64,000 nucleotides of DNA. Origin: Eucalyptus grandis (lineage: Eukaryota > Streptophyta > Magnoliopsida > Myrtales > Myrtaceae). The notes under the pieces were generated by a model, which ran no database searches, had not been told where the DNA came from, and worked only from the letters and a program-made list of their open reading frames with translations. Positions within the stretch are counted from its first letter, which is position 1; every line of letters begins with the position of its first letter. Made by a program: the position numbers and the translations under genes. The stretch spans positions 8,919,398 through 8,983,397 of the forward strand of contig NC_052618.1 in NCBI RefSeq assembly GCF_016545825.1. The letters are read 5' to 3'. Shown here piece after piece: positions 45,351 to 57,427 of the stretch.

Positions 45351-46074
45351 TACCACCACTCAGGTTTCATCAAGCTCATGGAGCAATGGAGATTTGGAGC
45401 TCATGATCACACTGGGGTGTGATTCATATTCCCCATCGACATAGTGACATGGGGGTCTCAAAATTCTTTTTCTTACTTTCATTCTCGATTTATTTGTGAA
45501 AGTGTGCCGAATCCTTACAGACCTTAGCAGCTAGAGCTTTTTGAGATTATGGCCATGGTCACTTGATGGTAATTATGATAATCCAACAATGTACATTCAC
45601 TAAATCAAAGAAAATGCTCATGTCATTCAAAACTAACCGTAGAGAAAATGCTTTGTGTCGTTGAAAATTAGCAGTATCGTCCACATTAGTTGTTGAAGAA
45701 AAGCAATTAACTTCATGAATGACCATTTTTTCCTTAATGAAACATTTCAGTTATGAATATTTTGTTTATTAGGTCCACATCAAATAAATGGTTCAGTTTA
45801 TACTGAGAACTAATTCGAGGATGACATTAGGTTTTAAGCAATTGCTTGGTATTTTAGTATAGGAATTAGATGACAATCTTTTTAGGATGACCGCAATCAG
45901 CGTCGAACTTTGTTTGGAATTAAGATAATTGGTTCGGGGGAAGAAAAGAATTTAAGGTAAACTAGTTATAATTTCCACAAAAGCAAATGCAAGTGGATTT
46001 ACCTATATTAAGGAAATAAAATTTTCCTATGTTATTATATGGCAACCTAATATTGTAATTTGCACTGTGGCCAA

Positions 46075-46096
46075 AAGAAAGAAAGAAAGAAAGAAA
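46075..46096. repeat. (GAAA)n microsatellite
   Basis: About five units of AGAA/GAAA. Confidence 0.85.
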
Positions 46097-48048
46097 TTTG
46101 ATGTTTACTACTTTGCCCAATGGGATCAGTCCACCCATACGTTATGCGGTAAATCATTGATTTCAATTCCTTGAATTCGGTTGCACAGATTTTGATTCCG
46201 GAGAAAGTATCGTCTCGGGTCATCCAACATATATCCTCATAATTTGTCAAAGAAATTATAAGAATCTCACTCGACATATCAGTACTAATCGAAACATGAT
46301 ATGTGACGATATAAATCCTCCAATAGTTTTTAATTATTTAATAATTGTCCTTTTGCTTTTTAGGTGGAGTGGTCAGGTGATATCTTGGGTCAGTTTTTAT
46401 GCACCGAATAAAGTCCTCCCAATACGACCAAAGATAGACCATCCAGATTGCGACCAGCGCATTTCATGAAGTCAGGGTTTTCATTAACTTACTCTCTTTT
46501 TTTCTCTTTTTTTTTCCTTTTTTTTTGTGGGAAATCTCCCTGTAAATTCATTTCTCTGTCATTTGGTTATGGCAATGCTAGTTTCGCGGGTCTCTGAGTG
46601 ACTTCCATCCTAACAGAAATGGATAGCTAGGTAAAGCAAAACTTATGACATGTAATGGATCATATTTGACTTCATGAGGACGCCTGAAGTCCAATTGTAC
46701 GTGTTTCTAGAGAGTATGAGCCTCCTTCGAGGACACACGAAGAACACCTTCCTCTGGCTTTGCTCCTCTCCACCTAATCCTAAGTCTAAAACGCGTCTCG
46801 AAGGCACAAAGTCAACCTCGTGCGCGATGCGGGGCAACATTTGACCTGCCAAGTTGTTCGATACTCACGCAAACACGCAAGAACGTGCATCTGAAAAAAT
46901 TTAGTTTGTGGATTCCATGTTGTCCTCTTTTCATACTTAGACTAATGTAAAGTCTGTGCGTATCAAGTTTATTGACGAAATTAGAGTTGCAATGCTGTAA
47001 AATTTCATGTGGAAGATAGGCAAGCAAGTTCTTCAATATCAACTGCACTTTACTTGATTTTTTAATTTTTTTTAATGTTGCCTATAATTTAAAGATAATT
47101 ATTTGGATGAGTTACCTGCATAAACCAGCGTCTGCAATAAGAGCTGTCTTATCACTTCACAATGATCCAAAAAAATTTCCTGGTTAATCAAGACTTCTAA
47201 TTTGGCCATAATTCAATCGAGGACTGTAGAAAAGATACGACGGATTTAGGAAAATCAAATTATAAAGGTTCAGAGATTTAAATTTTCTTTTTATTAAATT
47301 TTATTGCTTGTTTTATGTCACATCATTACAATTCACCATGATTTTAGTTAGAATTCATTGGGAGAAGTTATTGTATAAAGAAATTATTGTATAAATCTGC
47401 ATTAACAAAATTTGTATTTCTTCTAATATTCCATCCACCTTATGTTTTGCATGATTATATTATTAACCAAAGTTTTCCTTACATTATGCATTAGTGGGTG
47501 GAAGCGTATGGCACCCACCAGATGCGAGAATCTTGATGTCTGATATTAAAATTTTTTTATAAAATAATGCACGAATACAAGCATTCGGTTCTTTATGATC
47601 CTTGTTCAATAAAATGGAAACAAAGGAACGTGACCCATCACTTTTCTTTTAATTTTGCATGGGATAATTACGAATAAGAATCATCGAATAATAGCTGATA
47701 ATGTGATATATTAAATAACTAGAATATGAACATTTGAAACATGTGTTCCAGCCTCAATCTTAATTGAAGCTTCTTGGAAACTCCAAAAGAAGTAAGAAAT
47801 TAATAAAAATTACATTTTATGGTTGCTTTCCACATCCTCAACCTATACATACTTCTTTCAAAGAAGTAAGAAATTTGCCTCCCCACAAATGAAGGGCAGT
47901 ATTAGAATATTTAATATTAAACTATGCATTGAGCTAATAGTTTAAGCTTTTAAAATAATTAGGCAAAATTCACGGTCATCTGCTGAAAATCTGCAACTAC
48001 AGCCAAACACTCTCTTAAGAAAGCAACACACGAGAAAAGGGCAAGAAA

Positions 48049-48135
48049 ATGCCTGCTGACATTAATATTCCCGAAGAGCCCCATTTTCATTTCGCCATTC
48101 TCGAATCCATTAGCTATCATCTTCTTGAAAATTAA
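48049..48135 (+). pseudogene. Probable ERF N-terminal stub in copy B
   Basis: A 28-codon frame from ATG reads MPADINIPEEPHFHFAILES then ISYHLLEN and stop. The AILESISYHLLE part resembles the N-terminal (A/D)LLESIRxHLL motif of group IX ERFs. The equivalent stub in copy C (55985-56164) is longer and retains more of the ERF pattern. This is motif resemblance only. Confidence 0.45.
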
Positions 48136-48259
48136 ATCTACATTGACGATGACGTGTACAGTGTATTGTTGAAACTCTAGCTTCGTTGGATTTATTAAAT
48201 TGTGTCTCAAGTTTGAGCTGAGTACAAAACTTTAGAGGATTTTGATTTGTTCAAAATTC

Positions 48260-49690
48260 GATATGTCTAATCATCCTGTCACAAAAGAGATCGAACAATA
48301 AAACATACAGAATAAAGAAATAGATTGAATATTAGGTTTATGTAATTTAATCGGTGTGACCTATATCTATGGAAAGAGTAGTAAAGAATTTCAGAATAAG
48401 TCAAGCGATCTATGAAAATTACAACTACACTCAACTTAATCAAATACTCTTAACGTTTCTTAACCTCAATTACATATGATAAATCGTGCAAGAGTGCTTT
48501 CATAAAGATTCCCCACTACCAAGCACTCAAACGGCGCTTCAGTGGCCACAGGAAAACCAAAGACCAAGAACAATATAAATAGCCAATAAAGAAATTCAAT
48601 GGCCAACTTTAACGAGAAATGGCCACACGAAAACCAAAGACTATGAACAATATAATAGCCCAGAAAGAAATTCAGTGGCCAGCTTTAACGAGAAAAGAAA
48701 AAGAAATCCACCGACGGTTGGAATTTCGGTCAACCCAAATCGTGGACTTTCCCTTTTTATCTTTTTCTTGACCGACTAAATAGTTTGACTCTACGCCAAG
48801 TCCAAAAGTTTCCCTTTAGTAATCCAATTCGGATATCCAAGTCCAAAATCTAACTTTCGAACTTTCTTCTAATCGATCGGATTTCCTTAAAGTTTATCTG
48901 GACTTAAATTTTGTTCACCGTTCAAATTCGAAACACATTAGAATAACTCCGTCTTGGCTTGACCTTTAAGTCAAATTACAATTGCTTCATTGAACATTCC
49001 AACTTCACTACTACTCTTCTACAGCCTCTAATGGGTTCATTCACCATAGATATCTTCCAAATCTAAGCCACATTAGAACCTTGCCATTACTATGGACCTA
49101 ATCAGAGCACCAACTCCACTTGCACATTTAATTACTGCACAAAGATTCTTAGAGACAATCTATTTGACTATACATAAAGAAAAACCACTATTGCATCTAT
49201 GTATGTCAAGAGATTGAACATGCACATTGTCAAACTCAGCGGTTATAGCAACCATTAAATCTAAAGGCATTACTTCCCTGTACCTTATTTGTCAATTTGT
49301 TAACTAATATCCATTATTTTAGAAATTTCTGGTTACAACTCCACAGTGAGCCGAACACCATCAGAATCCATAGAAACATTGCTATAATTACTTCTAACCA
49401 GAAGTACTAGAGACTTGTCGAATGCAACTACTTCTACTTCTAACCAGTAGTACTAGAGACTTGATTTCAAGTACCAAAACCTATAGCCCCACTCACCTCA
49501 TGCATAAGCTAAGAATATGCATTTCGATCGGGCTTATCATTACTCATTTGAATATAGCATGGACAATTAAATATTTTAATAATAGAATAATTAGTAATGT
49601 TAACTAAATACACTTTTTGAAAGTTCAACATTCAATTGTAGTTGATGGGAAATTATTTACCATGTGACTCGTAGTACTAAGTGCATTTGT
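48260..49690. other. AT-rich stretch, no gene recognised
   Basis: Short frames only. It holds a two-copy tandem repeat of ~78 bp (about 48541-48694, AACCAAAGAC...GAAATTCA(A/G)TGGCCA) and a shorter two-copy repeat near 49398-49466 (CTTCTAACCAG(A/T)AGTACTAGA). It may be remains of the Ty1/copia element whose RNase H part lies at 50038-51500, but I see no motif. Confidence 0.5.
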
Positions 49691-49699
49691 TAGGAATTT

Positions 49700-50037
49700 G
49701 CTAGCAAATGTCAGTGGATTTACCTTGATTGAGGAAATGAGGTTTTCCTACGTCATTATATGGCCACCAAATATATTCGCTTGCACTCCAACCAAAAAAG
49801 GAAAAGAAAATCTAAAGTTTTGCATTTTGATTCATTAGAGTGGTTTTTGTTCCTGAACTTCTGATTATATTACTCTCAGAAACATAAAATGCAGGGCATG
49901 GGTACAACTTTGCACGATCGGATCAGTCTATCCATATGTATGCGGTGAATCATTGATTTCATTTCCTTTAATTTGGTTGCAGAAAATTTGATGTTGGAGA
50001 AAATATCATCTCGAGTCATCCGACATATATCTTGTCT
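49700..50037. repeat. Segmental duplication copy D (partial)
   Basis: It matches 15070-15785 and 45985-46245: GTGGATTTACCTTGATTGAG, CATTATATGGCCACC, GCAGGGCATGGGTACAA, GGTGAATCATTGATTTCA and CATCCGACATATATCTTG. It ends where the copia relic begins. Confidence 0.7.
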
Positions 50038-51500
50038 TGGTTATTCTTTACTGAATTTTGTCTTTAATGAAATGACAATCAACTTCTATATATTACATTT
50101 TTTTTTTAATGAATTGTTGGATTTGCTGCAAGTTTAAAAGCAATATAATTATCACAAAACAAGGTAGTTGGTCCTCTTACCCATATGCCAAGACCATAAA
50201 TTTGACATTGCATACATACCATTTCATAAATAGTCTTACGTTCCGTTCGTTTCGCAGAAAATAATTTTTGGGAAAACGTTTTTCAAAATTTTCAACGTTC
50301 GTTTCGCGGAAAATGAATTCCTTGGGAAAAATATTATCCATCAAAGGAAAAAGTCCTTCTAAAGTAGAGGAAAATGTTTTCCACTTTTGAAAAGCGGAAA
50401 ACATTTTCCTCACTTGATCTTTTTATCTCACACCTTTACAAATCCTCACTTCCTCCTTCCATTTCTCATTCTTCTTTTCTTTTTTTATTCGAATTATTTT
50501 TTAATTTTATTTTTCTTTTTTAATTCCAATTATTTTTAATTTCTTTTTTTCCTTTTTTTCTTTTTCTTTTCTTTGTTTCTTATCTTATTCTTTCTTGGCT
50601 AGTCGTCGGACCACGTGAACCTCAAGCTCGTCAATCTCAAACTCACGCTCGTCAATTTGGCAAGCTTCGAGCTTAATGCTCGCGCTCACCAATCTGGAGA
50701 GCAAAAAATATTTTCCTTACCGAACACCGGAAAATATTTTCTGAAACATTTTCAAGTTTTAACCGAACACCAGAAAATATTGTCATTTTCCTTAAAAATG
50801 ACTTTCGGGAAAATATTTTTCTGAAATGACCAATTTTCCGCGAAACAAATAGACCCTTAGTTATTATTCAATATTCACATTTAGCTTATCACAATAAAAT
50901 GGTTGATTGTTTCTTCATTTTCTATGAAAGCAACGATTCTCCGGCTCAACACAAAGTCCAGTAGTAGATCCCTTGCTCATAGGACAAGTCGAGTAGTCTA
51001 TGTCATAATAAGCCATCATGTCAATATTATAATCCCAAGATAGAAGAATTCCTAATCCTAGTCATCTTTTCAAGTACTTCATGACTTTCAACACTATATT
51101 CATATGGGATTGCTTGGATCATGTATGAATTGATTAAGAATCTACATTGTGTAACATGTGTTAGGTCTGGTCATTATGAGATAGATGAGTTTTTCAATAA
51201 GTCTTTAAAGCTCAATGGATCCTCGGCTAAAGGTACTAATCTCGCACCATACCCAATCGTCATTAACTTAACATTCAGCTCAATCAAAATGACAACTAAT
51301 TTGCACACTTTGCATACTGACAACCCTCCTCTGAAGACAAATTTACATTGACTAAGGTAGATTCCTTTATCTAATCATGCAATCTCAATGTCGGAGAAAA
51401 TATTTCGGAATTCCCAAAATTTTAATGTGAACATAGAATGCAGATGTTTCTTGGATTCTTTACCACAAATTCATTATTGCCCATAAAGTTTTGTCCTAGA
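50038..51500 (-). pseudogene. Ty1/copia polyprotein relic (end of RT and RNase H)
   Basis: Read on the minus strand, frame-hopping pieces spell the C-terminal part of a copia polyprotein. They include a KYFLGIEIA-like segment near 51400, RLIEKLIYLIMTRPNTCYT near 51180, VLKVMKYLK then LGLGILLS near 51080, and CPMSKGSTTGLCV near 50990. MKKQSTILL near 50910 follows, then PTTLFCDNYIAFKLAANP near 50150 and HIEVDCHFIKDKIQ near 50060. There are many stops and frameshifts, and a MITE interrupts RNase H. It is dead, and other parts of the element are not seen. Confidence 0.8.
50239..50856. mobile_element. Harbinger-like MITE inside the copia relic
   Basis: The element is 618 bp. Its right end, read backwards, is GGGTCTATTTGTTTCGCGG; its left end is CGTTCCGTTCGTTTCGCAG. 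TTA lies on each side (50236-50238 and 50857-50859). The arms contain repeated GGAAAATGTTTTCC-like palindromes and a short GC-richer core (50600-50700). It is non-coding. Confidence 0.8.
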
Positions 51501-51900
51501 GCAATTATAACAGTAAGAGGCTCTTCTTGGGAAAAGTACTTAGGTTCTCCTGGAACACAATGTAATTAACTGCTCAAATCAATCACGGCATGCCATCCTG
51601 ATTTGCGTGACTTGGTACATGGTCTAGCAAAATACCTAAGAATCTTTCTAAAATCAATGCTTATTAGGAAATCCGTTTTGAGCAATTCACGTTGTCAATT
51701 TGTTGCTTAACTTCGCTTTGCTTAAGCAAACAAATCATCAAGGCGGAAAAAATCTAAAAAGAAGATGTAAAAATTAATATACAAATGACGAAGATGAACT
51801 CCAAAGGAAATGAAATCGGAACACTAAATGGATAGTTTCTACAACATAAATTGCCTGATTGACTTCTCATTGATCAAAACATGTCTTTGGAGTCTGCATG
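51500..51900. other. 3' flank of ERF gene 3, no gene recognised
   Basis: The last ~70 bp (GATAGTTTCTACAACATAAA, TGCCTGATTGACT) match the 3' flank of ERF gene 2 near 42345-42380. The rest shows nothing I can name. Confidence 0.6.
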
Positions 51901-51901
51901 A

Positions 51902-52756
51902 TTAAAGGACCAATTGTTCATCGCAACTCCAAAAACCAAAATCCAATACGGGAAAGGGGATTGGAGTTCGAAAATCCACCTCAGCATCCACATTGACCTC
52001 TCCCTTTCTCCGCTTCGTCTTGGTCACCAAACCATCATCGCCGGGCGTGGATTGTGAGCTATGCTCGGCAGAAAAACGCTTGCGGCTGACCGTGACAGGC
52101 TCATACTCGGCCACGCCAATGAGGTGAGGGAAGTTGACCTTGGCCTTGGACCCCCTCATCTTAAAAGCTGCCCGGTCATAGGCCAAGGCCGCGTCCTCGG
52201 GTGTCTCGTAAGTTCCGAGCCAAATCCTTGCCCCGTTCTTTTTGGGGTCCCTTATCTCCGCTGCATATTTTCCCCATGGCCGCCTCCTCACTCCTTTATA
52301 ATGTGTCTTCTCAACTGGCACTTGTACCTCCGTCTCCACCATCTCTAGTTTCTCCTCCGTCACTGAACCAATGCTGTTATAATCAGCAGTCGTCACTTCA
52401 ACATTAAGTTCTTGATTTGAAGCCACACCAATGCTGTTGTAATCAATGGTCGCCACTTCAAAATCAAGTTCTTGATTCGTAGTTGAAGGCATTGTCCACC
52501 CAGAATCCATCCCGTCACACATAGCGCTGTATACCAACATGTCCTCTGCGTTGTCAACTTTTAAGGGCAGTTCGCTCCAACTCTCCATCAGTAAGAGATT
52601 GCTAAAGCTTGAACTCCTTGAGTACATGTTTGCAGGAGTTGGTGCATAAAATTTTGTGTCGACGCTATCATCATCGCCTTCAAAAAGATGCTCACAAATG
52701 GATTTCAGAGCATCGAATTGATCGGTCTCAAATGGACTGAAGATTTCCTGAAGCAT
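51902..52756 (-). CDS. Ethylene-responsive transcription factor, group IXa-like, gene 3
   Basis: The protein has 284 residues in one exon and the same architecture as gene 2. It begins [20 protein letters not shown] and has [20 protein letters not shown]. Two 20-residue repeats follow ([18 protein letters not shown] and [18 protein letters not shown]). The AP2 domain at about 153-211 ([20 protein letters not shown]) has helix text [19 protein letters not shown]. Next come KTKRRKGE as a basic nuclear signal, and [28 protein letters not shown] replaces SKAKLNFP. It keeps the [10 protein letters not shown] form of the conserved motif better than gene 2. It is likely a functional GCC-box-binding factor. 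Confidence 0.93.
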   Translation of the reverse strand: MLQEIFSPFETDQFDALKSICEHLFEGDDDSVDTKFYAPTPANMYSRSSSFSNLLLMESWSELPLKVDNAEDMLVYSAMCDGMDSGWTMPSTTNQELDFEVATIDYNSIGVASNQELNVEVTTADYNSIGSVTEEKLEMVETEVQVPVEKTHYKGVRRRPWGKYAAEIRDPKKNGARIWLGTYETPEDAALAYDRAAFKMRGSKAKVNFPHLIGVAEYEPVTVSRKRFSAEHSSQSTPGDDGLVTKTKRRKGEVNVDAEVDFRTPIPFPVLDFGFWSCDEQLVL

Positions 52757-52869
52757 TTTTGTTTCTGGCTAGAATTTGTAGGTTTGAGATGACTGAATGT
52801 GGAAGATCGAAGGATGATTTGGTTTCTGAAATAAGAGTGAAGAGCTGAAAAGAACATTAAAGTGGGAGC

Positions 52870-52878
52870 TATATATAT
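52870..52878 (-). promoter_or_regulatory. TATA box of ERF gene 3
   Basis: TATATATAT, 114 bp before the start codon at 52756. Confidence 0.65.
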
Positions 52879-53284
52879 TGGTTGAGCTTTACCGCTTGGG
52901 TGGTGGAAGACTTTAAGATAGATTTCGGATGGAGCTTCTAAGAAACTGGATTTGCTGCTGACTCATGAGATGATCAACACATGTTTCAAATGCTCAATTA
53001 GACTTTTTTTAATTAAGAAAGACATAAATTGATACGTTTTTGTTATCCGTACTGAATTAAAAAGCTAAAGCATGGGGAACGCTCCCTTTTAATTTATTGG
53101 GGAAGGACACTGATATTTCTTTTGGTAGGAGAAAGGACACTGATATTGGCGCATGCTTTTGTATCTAAATTGTGATTTTTAGATCTGATGCGCGGGTGCC
53201 GTATAGATCCAATCACATTTTTTTTTTTTTTTGTGCTAGTAAATTCATAAAAGTTGGTAAGCGCTCCAGAAGGCCTAAGTCGTT

Positions 53285-53690
53285 AAAATGCAAAAGTCCT
53301 AAGACTTGCCGAATTGGTACAATAAAGTCCTTCCCTTAACTCTACCCGATTTGGCTAATTAAGAAATCCGACGTGGCTGTTGCTATTATTCTCTTTTTCT
53401 ATGTGATCGTTAACTTTAACTTAAGTATGAACCATTGCCTAAAATGACATCGTTAAAAAAGTGCAACTAAATTTTTAAACTTTCAAAATAGTACAATCAA
53501 ATCATAAGACTTACTAAATTTGTGCAATGAAATCCCTCACATAACTCTGCCTGATTTGGCTAATTAAAAATGCCAATGTTGGTGTTTTTATTTTTAGTTG
53601 AATCTACGTGACTATTAACTTTAACTCAAGTATGAACCAATGTCTAAAATAATAGCGTTAATTTCCCAAATCACAACCTTGCTTGAATTA
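53285..53690. repeat. Two to three degenerate direct repeats of ~200 bp
   Basis: The same family as 43820-44559: GGTACAATAAAGTCCTTCCC...TTTGGCTAATTAAGAAA near 53315 and a second unit near 53518. They sit on the promoter side of ERF gene 3 as the other set does for gene 2. Confidence 0.75.
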
Positions 53691-53805
53691 TCATTTTTCA
53701 TCGCCCCCTTCTTGGTGAAGACGTTGGCCAAATTGTGGATGAGAGGTGTGGGAGAGGGAGACTGGAGCTTTAGTAAGTTGTCCTTGCTAGGGACTATCTA
53801 GGGGA

Positions 53806-54458
53806 GGGAAAATTGTCCAAAACATCATAAACTTATTACACTTTTGCCAATTCAATTATAAATCTTTCAATTTTACCAATTCAGTCATAAACATTTTCAT
53901 TTCTTACCAATTGAGTCTATCCGACCAATTCTGGCCGAAAATTATTGACATGGCCAAGCGGCACTTACGTGGCGCTTTTTTAATAATTTTTTTGAATTTT
54001 GAATTTTGTTTACTTTTTTTTTGGGGGGTTTGGGTTAGGGCTAGCAAGGGTTATCGGCCTACCTTTGCTAGCTAGAGTTGAGGGTTGACGGCCCTTGCCA
54101 GCCACAAGAGAGGGCTAGCCGATCGCCACCTCACCAGGCTTGGGGCGGGGCCACGATGCCTTGACAGATTTGGCAAGGCGAGGACCACCCTCGCCTTGCC
54201 AAATCCGACAAGGGTGTTGTGGCCCTTGTGAGTCCTCACTTTCATGTAGTGAGGGCATGACGGTAAAAATTATTAAAATATTATTAAAAAGCACCACATC
54301 AGCATTGATTGACCATGTCGGTAATTTATAGCTAAAATTAATCGGATGAACTCAATTTGATAACAAGTAAAATAGTTTAGGATTGAATTGGCAAAATTGA
54401 AATATTTAAGACTAAAGCAAAAATGCAATAGGTTTAAGACTTTTTGAACAATTTTCCC
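53806..54458. mobile_element. Foldback element family F, complete
   Basis: The ends GGGAAAATTGTCCAAAA and, at the right, the complement of GGGAAAATTGTTCAAAAAG are inverted. Arms carry AATTCAGTCATAAA modules inverted at the right as AGGATTGAATTGGC. The core (54035-54240) is GC-rich (GGGCTAGCAAGGGTTATCGG, GCCAAATCCGACAAGGG). It is 653 bp. No clear target duplication was found. Confidence 0.75.
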
Positions 54459-54579
54459 ATGGGATGAAGAGCTGCTGCCTATGTTGTGGATAAAGTTGCA
54501 ATCACGAGAGTCGAAGTCAGATTGGTCTAAGCTTCGGCTTGTGCTTGAGCAGAGCAAAGGAGATTCCATAGCTCGCGCC

Positions 54580-56170
54580 ATGGCAATTGAAGCTTCTTCG
54601 AGCTCGCAACCATGGCCATTTGAGCTTCGTCAACCGCGATCATGACTGCTCGAGTTTCATCGAGCTCGTGGAGCAGTGGAGATTTGGCGCTCGAGGCCAT
54701 GGCAGCTGGAGCTTTCTGGGCTTGCAGCCATGGTCACTTGATAGTAATTATGATAATCCAACAATGTACATTCACTATATCAGAAAATGATAATGTGACA
54801 AAGCTTTAAACTAATGGCATGTAATGATGGATCATATTTGACCCCATCAAGACGATTGAAGTCCAATTGTACGTGTTTCTAGATGGTCGGAGCCTCGTTC
54901 AAGGACACACGAAGAACACCTTCTTCTGGCTTTGCTCCTCTCCATCTAATCCTTAGTCTAAGACACGACTCGCAGGCACAAAGTCAACCTCGTGTGCGAT
55001 GCGTGGCAACGTTTGACCCGCGTCGTTTATTGATACTTATGCATATATGCAAAAACATGCATCTGAAATATGTAGTTTGTGGATTGATTCTGTACTCATT
55101 TCATACTTAGACATATTTAAAGCCCTCGTGAGTCAAGTTTATCGACCAAACTAGAGTTGCAGGGCTGTAAACTTTCATGTAGAAAGCATGCATAAAGCAG
55201 TATTTGCAATCAGAGCTTAGACTTCGCATGCTGTCTTATCGCTTCACAATGATCCAAGAAATTGTCATTATAAATCATAACTTTTTATTTGGAAAATTCT
55301 CAATCTAGGACCATAGAAAAGGTGCGACAGATTTAGAAAAATATTGTAAAGGTTCAGATCTTTAAATTTTCTCTTGATTACGGTTTTGTTGCTCATTCAA
55401 TGTCACATCGTTACAATTCACTGTAATTTTTAGTTATGATTCATCGGAAAAAGTTATTGTATAAAGAAATTATTGTATAGATTTACGTTATCAAAATATG
55501 TATTTATTCTAAATATTTTTTCCACCTTATGTTTTGCATGATTGTATATTAACCAAAAATTTCATCACATTAACGGCACCCACCAGATACGAGGATCTTG
55601 ATATTTGATATTATACTATTTTTATGTAATAACGCATGCCTGTACTTTATGGTCCTTGTTCAAAATAAAGGAACGTCACCCATCACTTCTCTTTTTATTT
55701 TTGCATAGGATAATTAAGAATTAGACTACATTGATTTATAGCTGATAATATGTCATATAAAATAACTAGAATATCAACATTTGAAACATGTGTTCCAGTG
55801 TGAAGCTTCTTGAAAACTCCAAAATAAATAAATTAAGAAAAAGTACATTTTATGGTTGCTTTGATCCACGTCCTCAACCTATATCATATGTACTTCTCTT
55901 GCTCCGTCCACTCATGGTCACCTACCGAAATTATGCAACCAAACACGCGCTCAAGAAAACAACACACAAGGAACGGGGAAGAAAATGCCTGCGGAAATTA
56001 ATTTTTCAGAAGACCCCCATTTTCATTTTGACATTCTGGATTCCATTCACTATCATCTTCTTGAATATGACATCAACATTGACAGTAACATATACCGTCA
56101 GAGCTCGAGCTTTGCTAATTTTGCTGAATTGTGTTTCAAATTTGAGCCGTGTATGAGATTTTAGAGGATT
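54580..56170. repeat. Segmental duplication copy C
   Basis: Ordered matches to copy B: TGGTCACTTGATAGTAATTA near 54727, AAAGCTTTAAACTAATGGCA near 54800, CACACGAAGAACACCTTC near 54904, CACAAAGTCAACCTCGTG near 54978, TTCACTGTAATTTTTAG near 55421 and TTCCACCTTATGTTTTGCAT near 55521. It continues to the ERF-like stub. Confidence 0.8.
55985..56164 (+). pseudogene. Probable ERF N-terminal stub in copy C
   Basis: A 59-codon frame from ATG reads MPAEINFSEDPHFHFDILDS, continues IHYHLLEYDINIDSNIYRQS and then SSFANFAEL before stopping. DILDSIHYHLLE resembles the group IX ERF N-terminal motif. NIYRQSSSFANF parallels [12 protein letters not shown] of the intact ERFs here. The position where TESWSELP would follow is lost (ELCFKFEP). 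There is no AP2 domain downstream in frame. Confidence 0.5.
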
Positions 56171-56800
56171 TTGGTTCAATATGCCCATTTATCTATATTA
56201 AATTTGGATTTTCTTGGGCGTTTTTTTTTTTTTTTTGGGAGATAATCCTTCAAGGTTTGACCCAAGAAGAGGAATTTGACAAAGTGCTCCACGTGGACTC
56301 CTTTAACCGTACAAAAGGAAGAGATCACAAATCCTATAGTATCTATTTTAAGTACAGGGCCAAAAAGTGTCCAGAAAGGAGTAAAAAGAAAAGTTTTGCT
56401 TTTTGGGTTAAAAAAGTATAGAAGCTCCGGAGTTCCCTTTCTTTGGCCGTGCGGGTGCGGATGTGCTTGGACGCGTGGATTTTGGGCCGTCAACTTGACA
56501 TTCAAATTGAATTGTTTAATTATAAATTCTGTGGATTTTGACTTAATTTAGCTGAGTAGAACATTTAAGCTTGTAAATGATTGAAACTTTGATCCTTCAA
56601 TTACAATATATTATTTGATGTTGGCTCTACTATGTAGTAGATATAGATATTTTGGATCGAATCACGTAAATTTATGATATTTTAGGTGATTGCGGATAGT
56701 TCAGTGCGAGACACACTATACTTAAGGTGGGTCCCTTTATCAACAGCTTGGTTTCGAGATGGCAGTACAGGTTGATAATGGCGTAGAAGGGGCCTACGAA
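56165..56800. other. Intergenic stretch, nothing recognised
   Basis: It contains a T run (56221-56236) and AT-rich sequence. Overlapping short frames lack motifs. Confidence 0.5.
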
Positions 56801-56819
56801 TAAGGCGGAAGAGAGGGAC

Positions 56820-56908
56820 TGAGGAGGAGGTCGTGGGGCAAATACACGGTGGAGATAAGATACCCCAAGAAGAGTAGGGGCCTCGAATTTGGCTTGGGGT
56901 TTTATATA
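56820..56908 (+). pseudogene. ERF relic 3, AP2 domain scrap
   Basis: Plus-strand codons give RRRSWGKYTVEIRYPKKS followed by an FGLGF piece, corresponding to [18 protein letters not shown]...IWLGT of the AP2 domain. Upstream sequence has stops, and downstream the frame runs into TATATA. It is one of three AP2 scraps on the plus strand, opposite to the intact genes. Confidence 0.75.
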
Positions 56909-57119
56909 TAAACAGTATAGAATCAAATACACGAATGAACTAAATTGACATGCCGGAAAGTGTATCCTTAAAGTCGTTACGGGACTACTTAAACCTACAA
57001 AGAAAACAGTTAGTGATGTGGTGTGGCTGACATTGATTAGATCACCAATTTTGTAATTTTGAAATCAAAATTGGCCAAAAAGATTACATTGAAAGATTGT
57101 CAAAAGGTTGAGTACTAAA

Positions 57120-57200
57120 TTTATAAAATTGGAAAGTTTATTACCAAATTGACTAAACTATAATTGGTTTAAGACTTTTTTGAATAATTTTCTCGAAAAT
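57120..57200. mobile_element. Right-arm remnant of foldback family F
   Basis: ACCAAATTGACTAAACTATA and GGTTTAAGACTTTTTTGAAT match the right arm of 53806-54458. GGCTGACATTGATTAGATCA near 57026 may be its inner part. The left arm is absent. Confidence 0.6.
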
Positions 57201-57427
57201 GGACTTTGTTAGATCTTTTGGTGTCATGTCTTTCTATTTCCTTTTAGTTATCTCCTTTTATCTTTTTACGTTGATCTAAATAAGAAACATGTGAAAAAAC
57301 ATGTATATTACTGTGTTTATATTATAAAGAAGAATTCATAAGGCTTCACCAAATGACTATTTAAGGTCAAAAGATCAATCAAGGTTGTGACAATCAAAGG
57401 GAGATATGACTATGCACAATCAAAAGA

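Larger units (their letters stand above)
45545..48250. repeat. Segmental duplication copy B
   Basis: It matches copy A (13550-16302 and 21090-21485) and copy C (54580-56170) at ordered landmarks. Copy B and copy C both retain the segment with ACACGAAGAACACCTTC, CACAAAGTCAACCTCGTG and AGAGTTGCA, which copy A lost to retroelement insertion. A probable ERF 5' stub lies at its right end. Confidence 0.8.
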
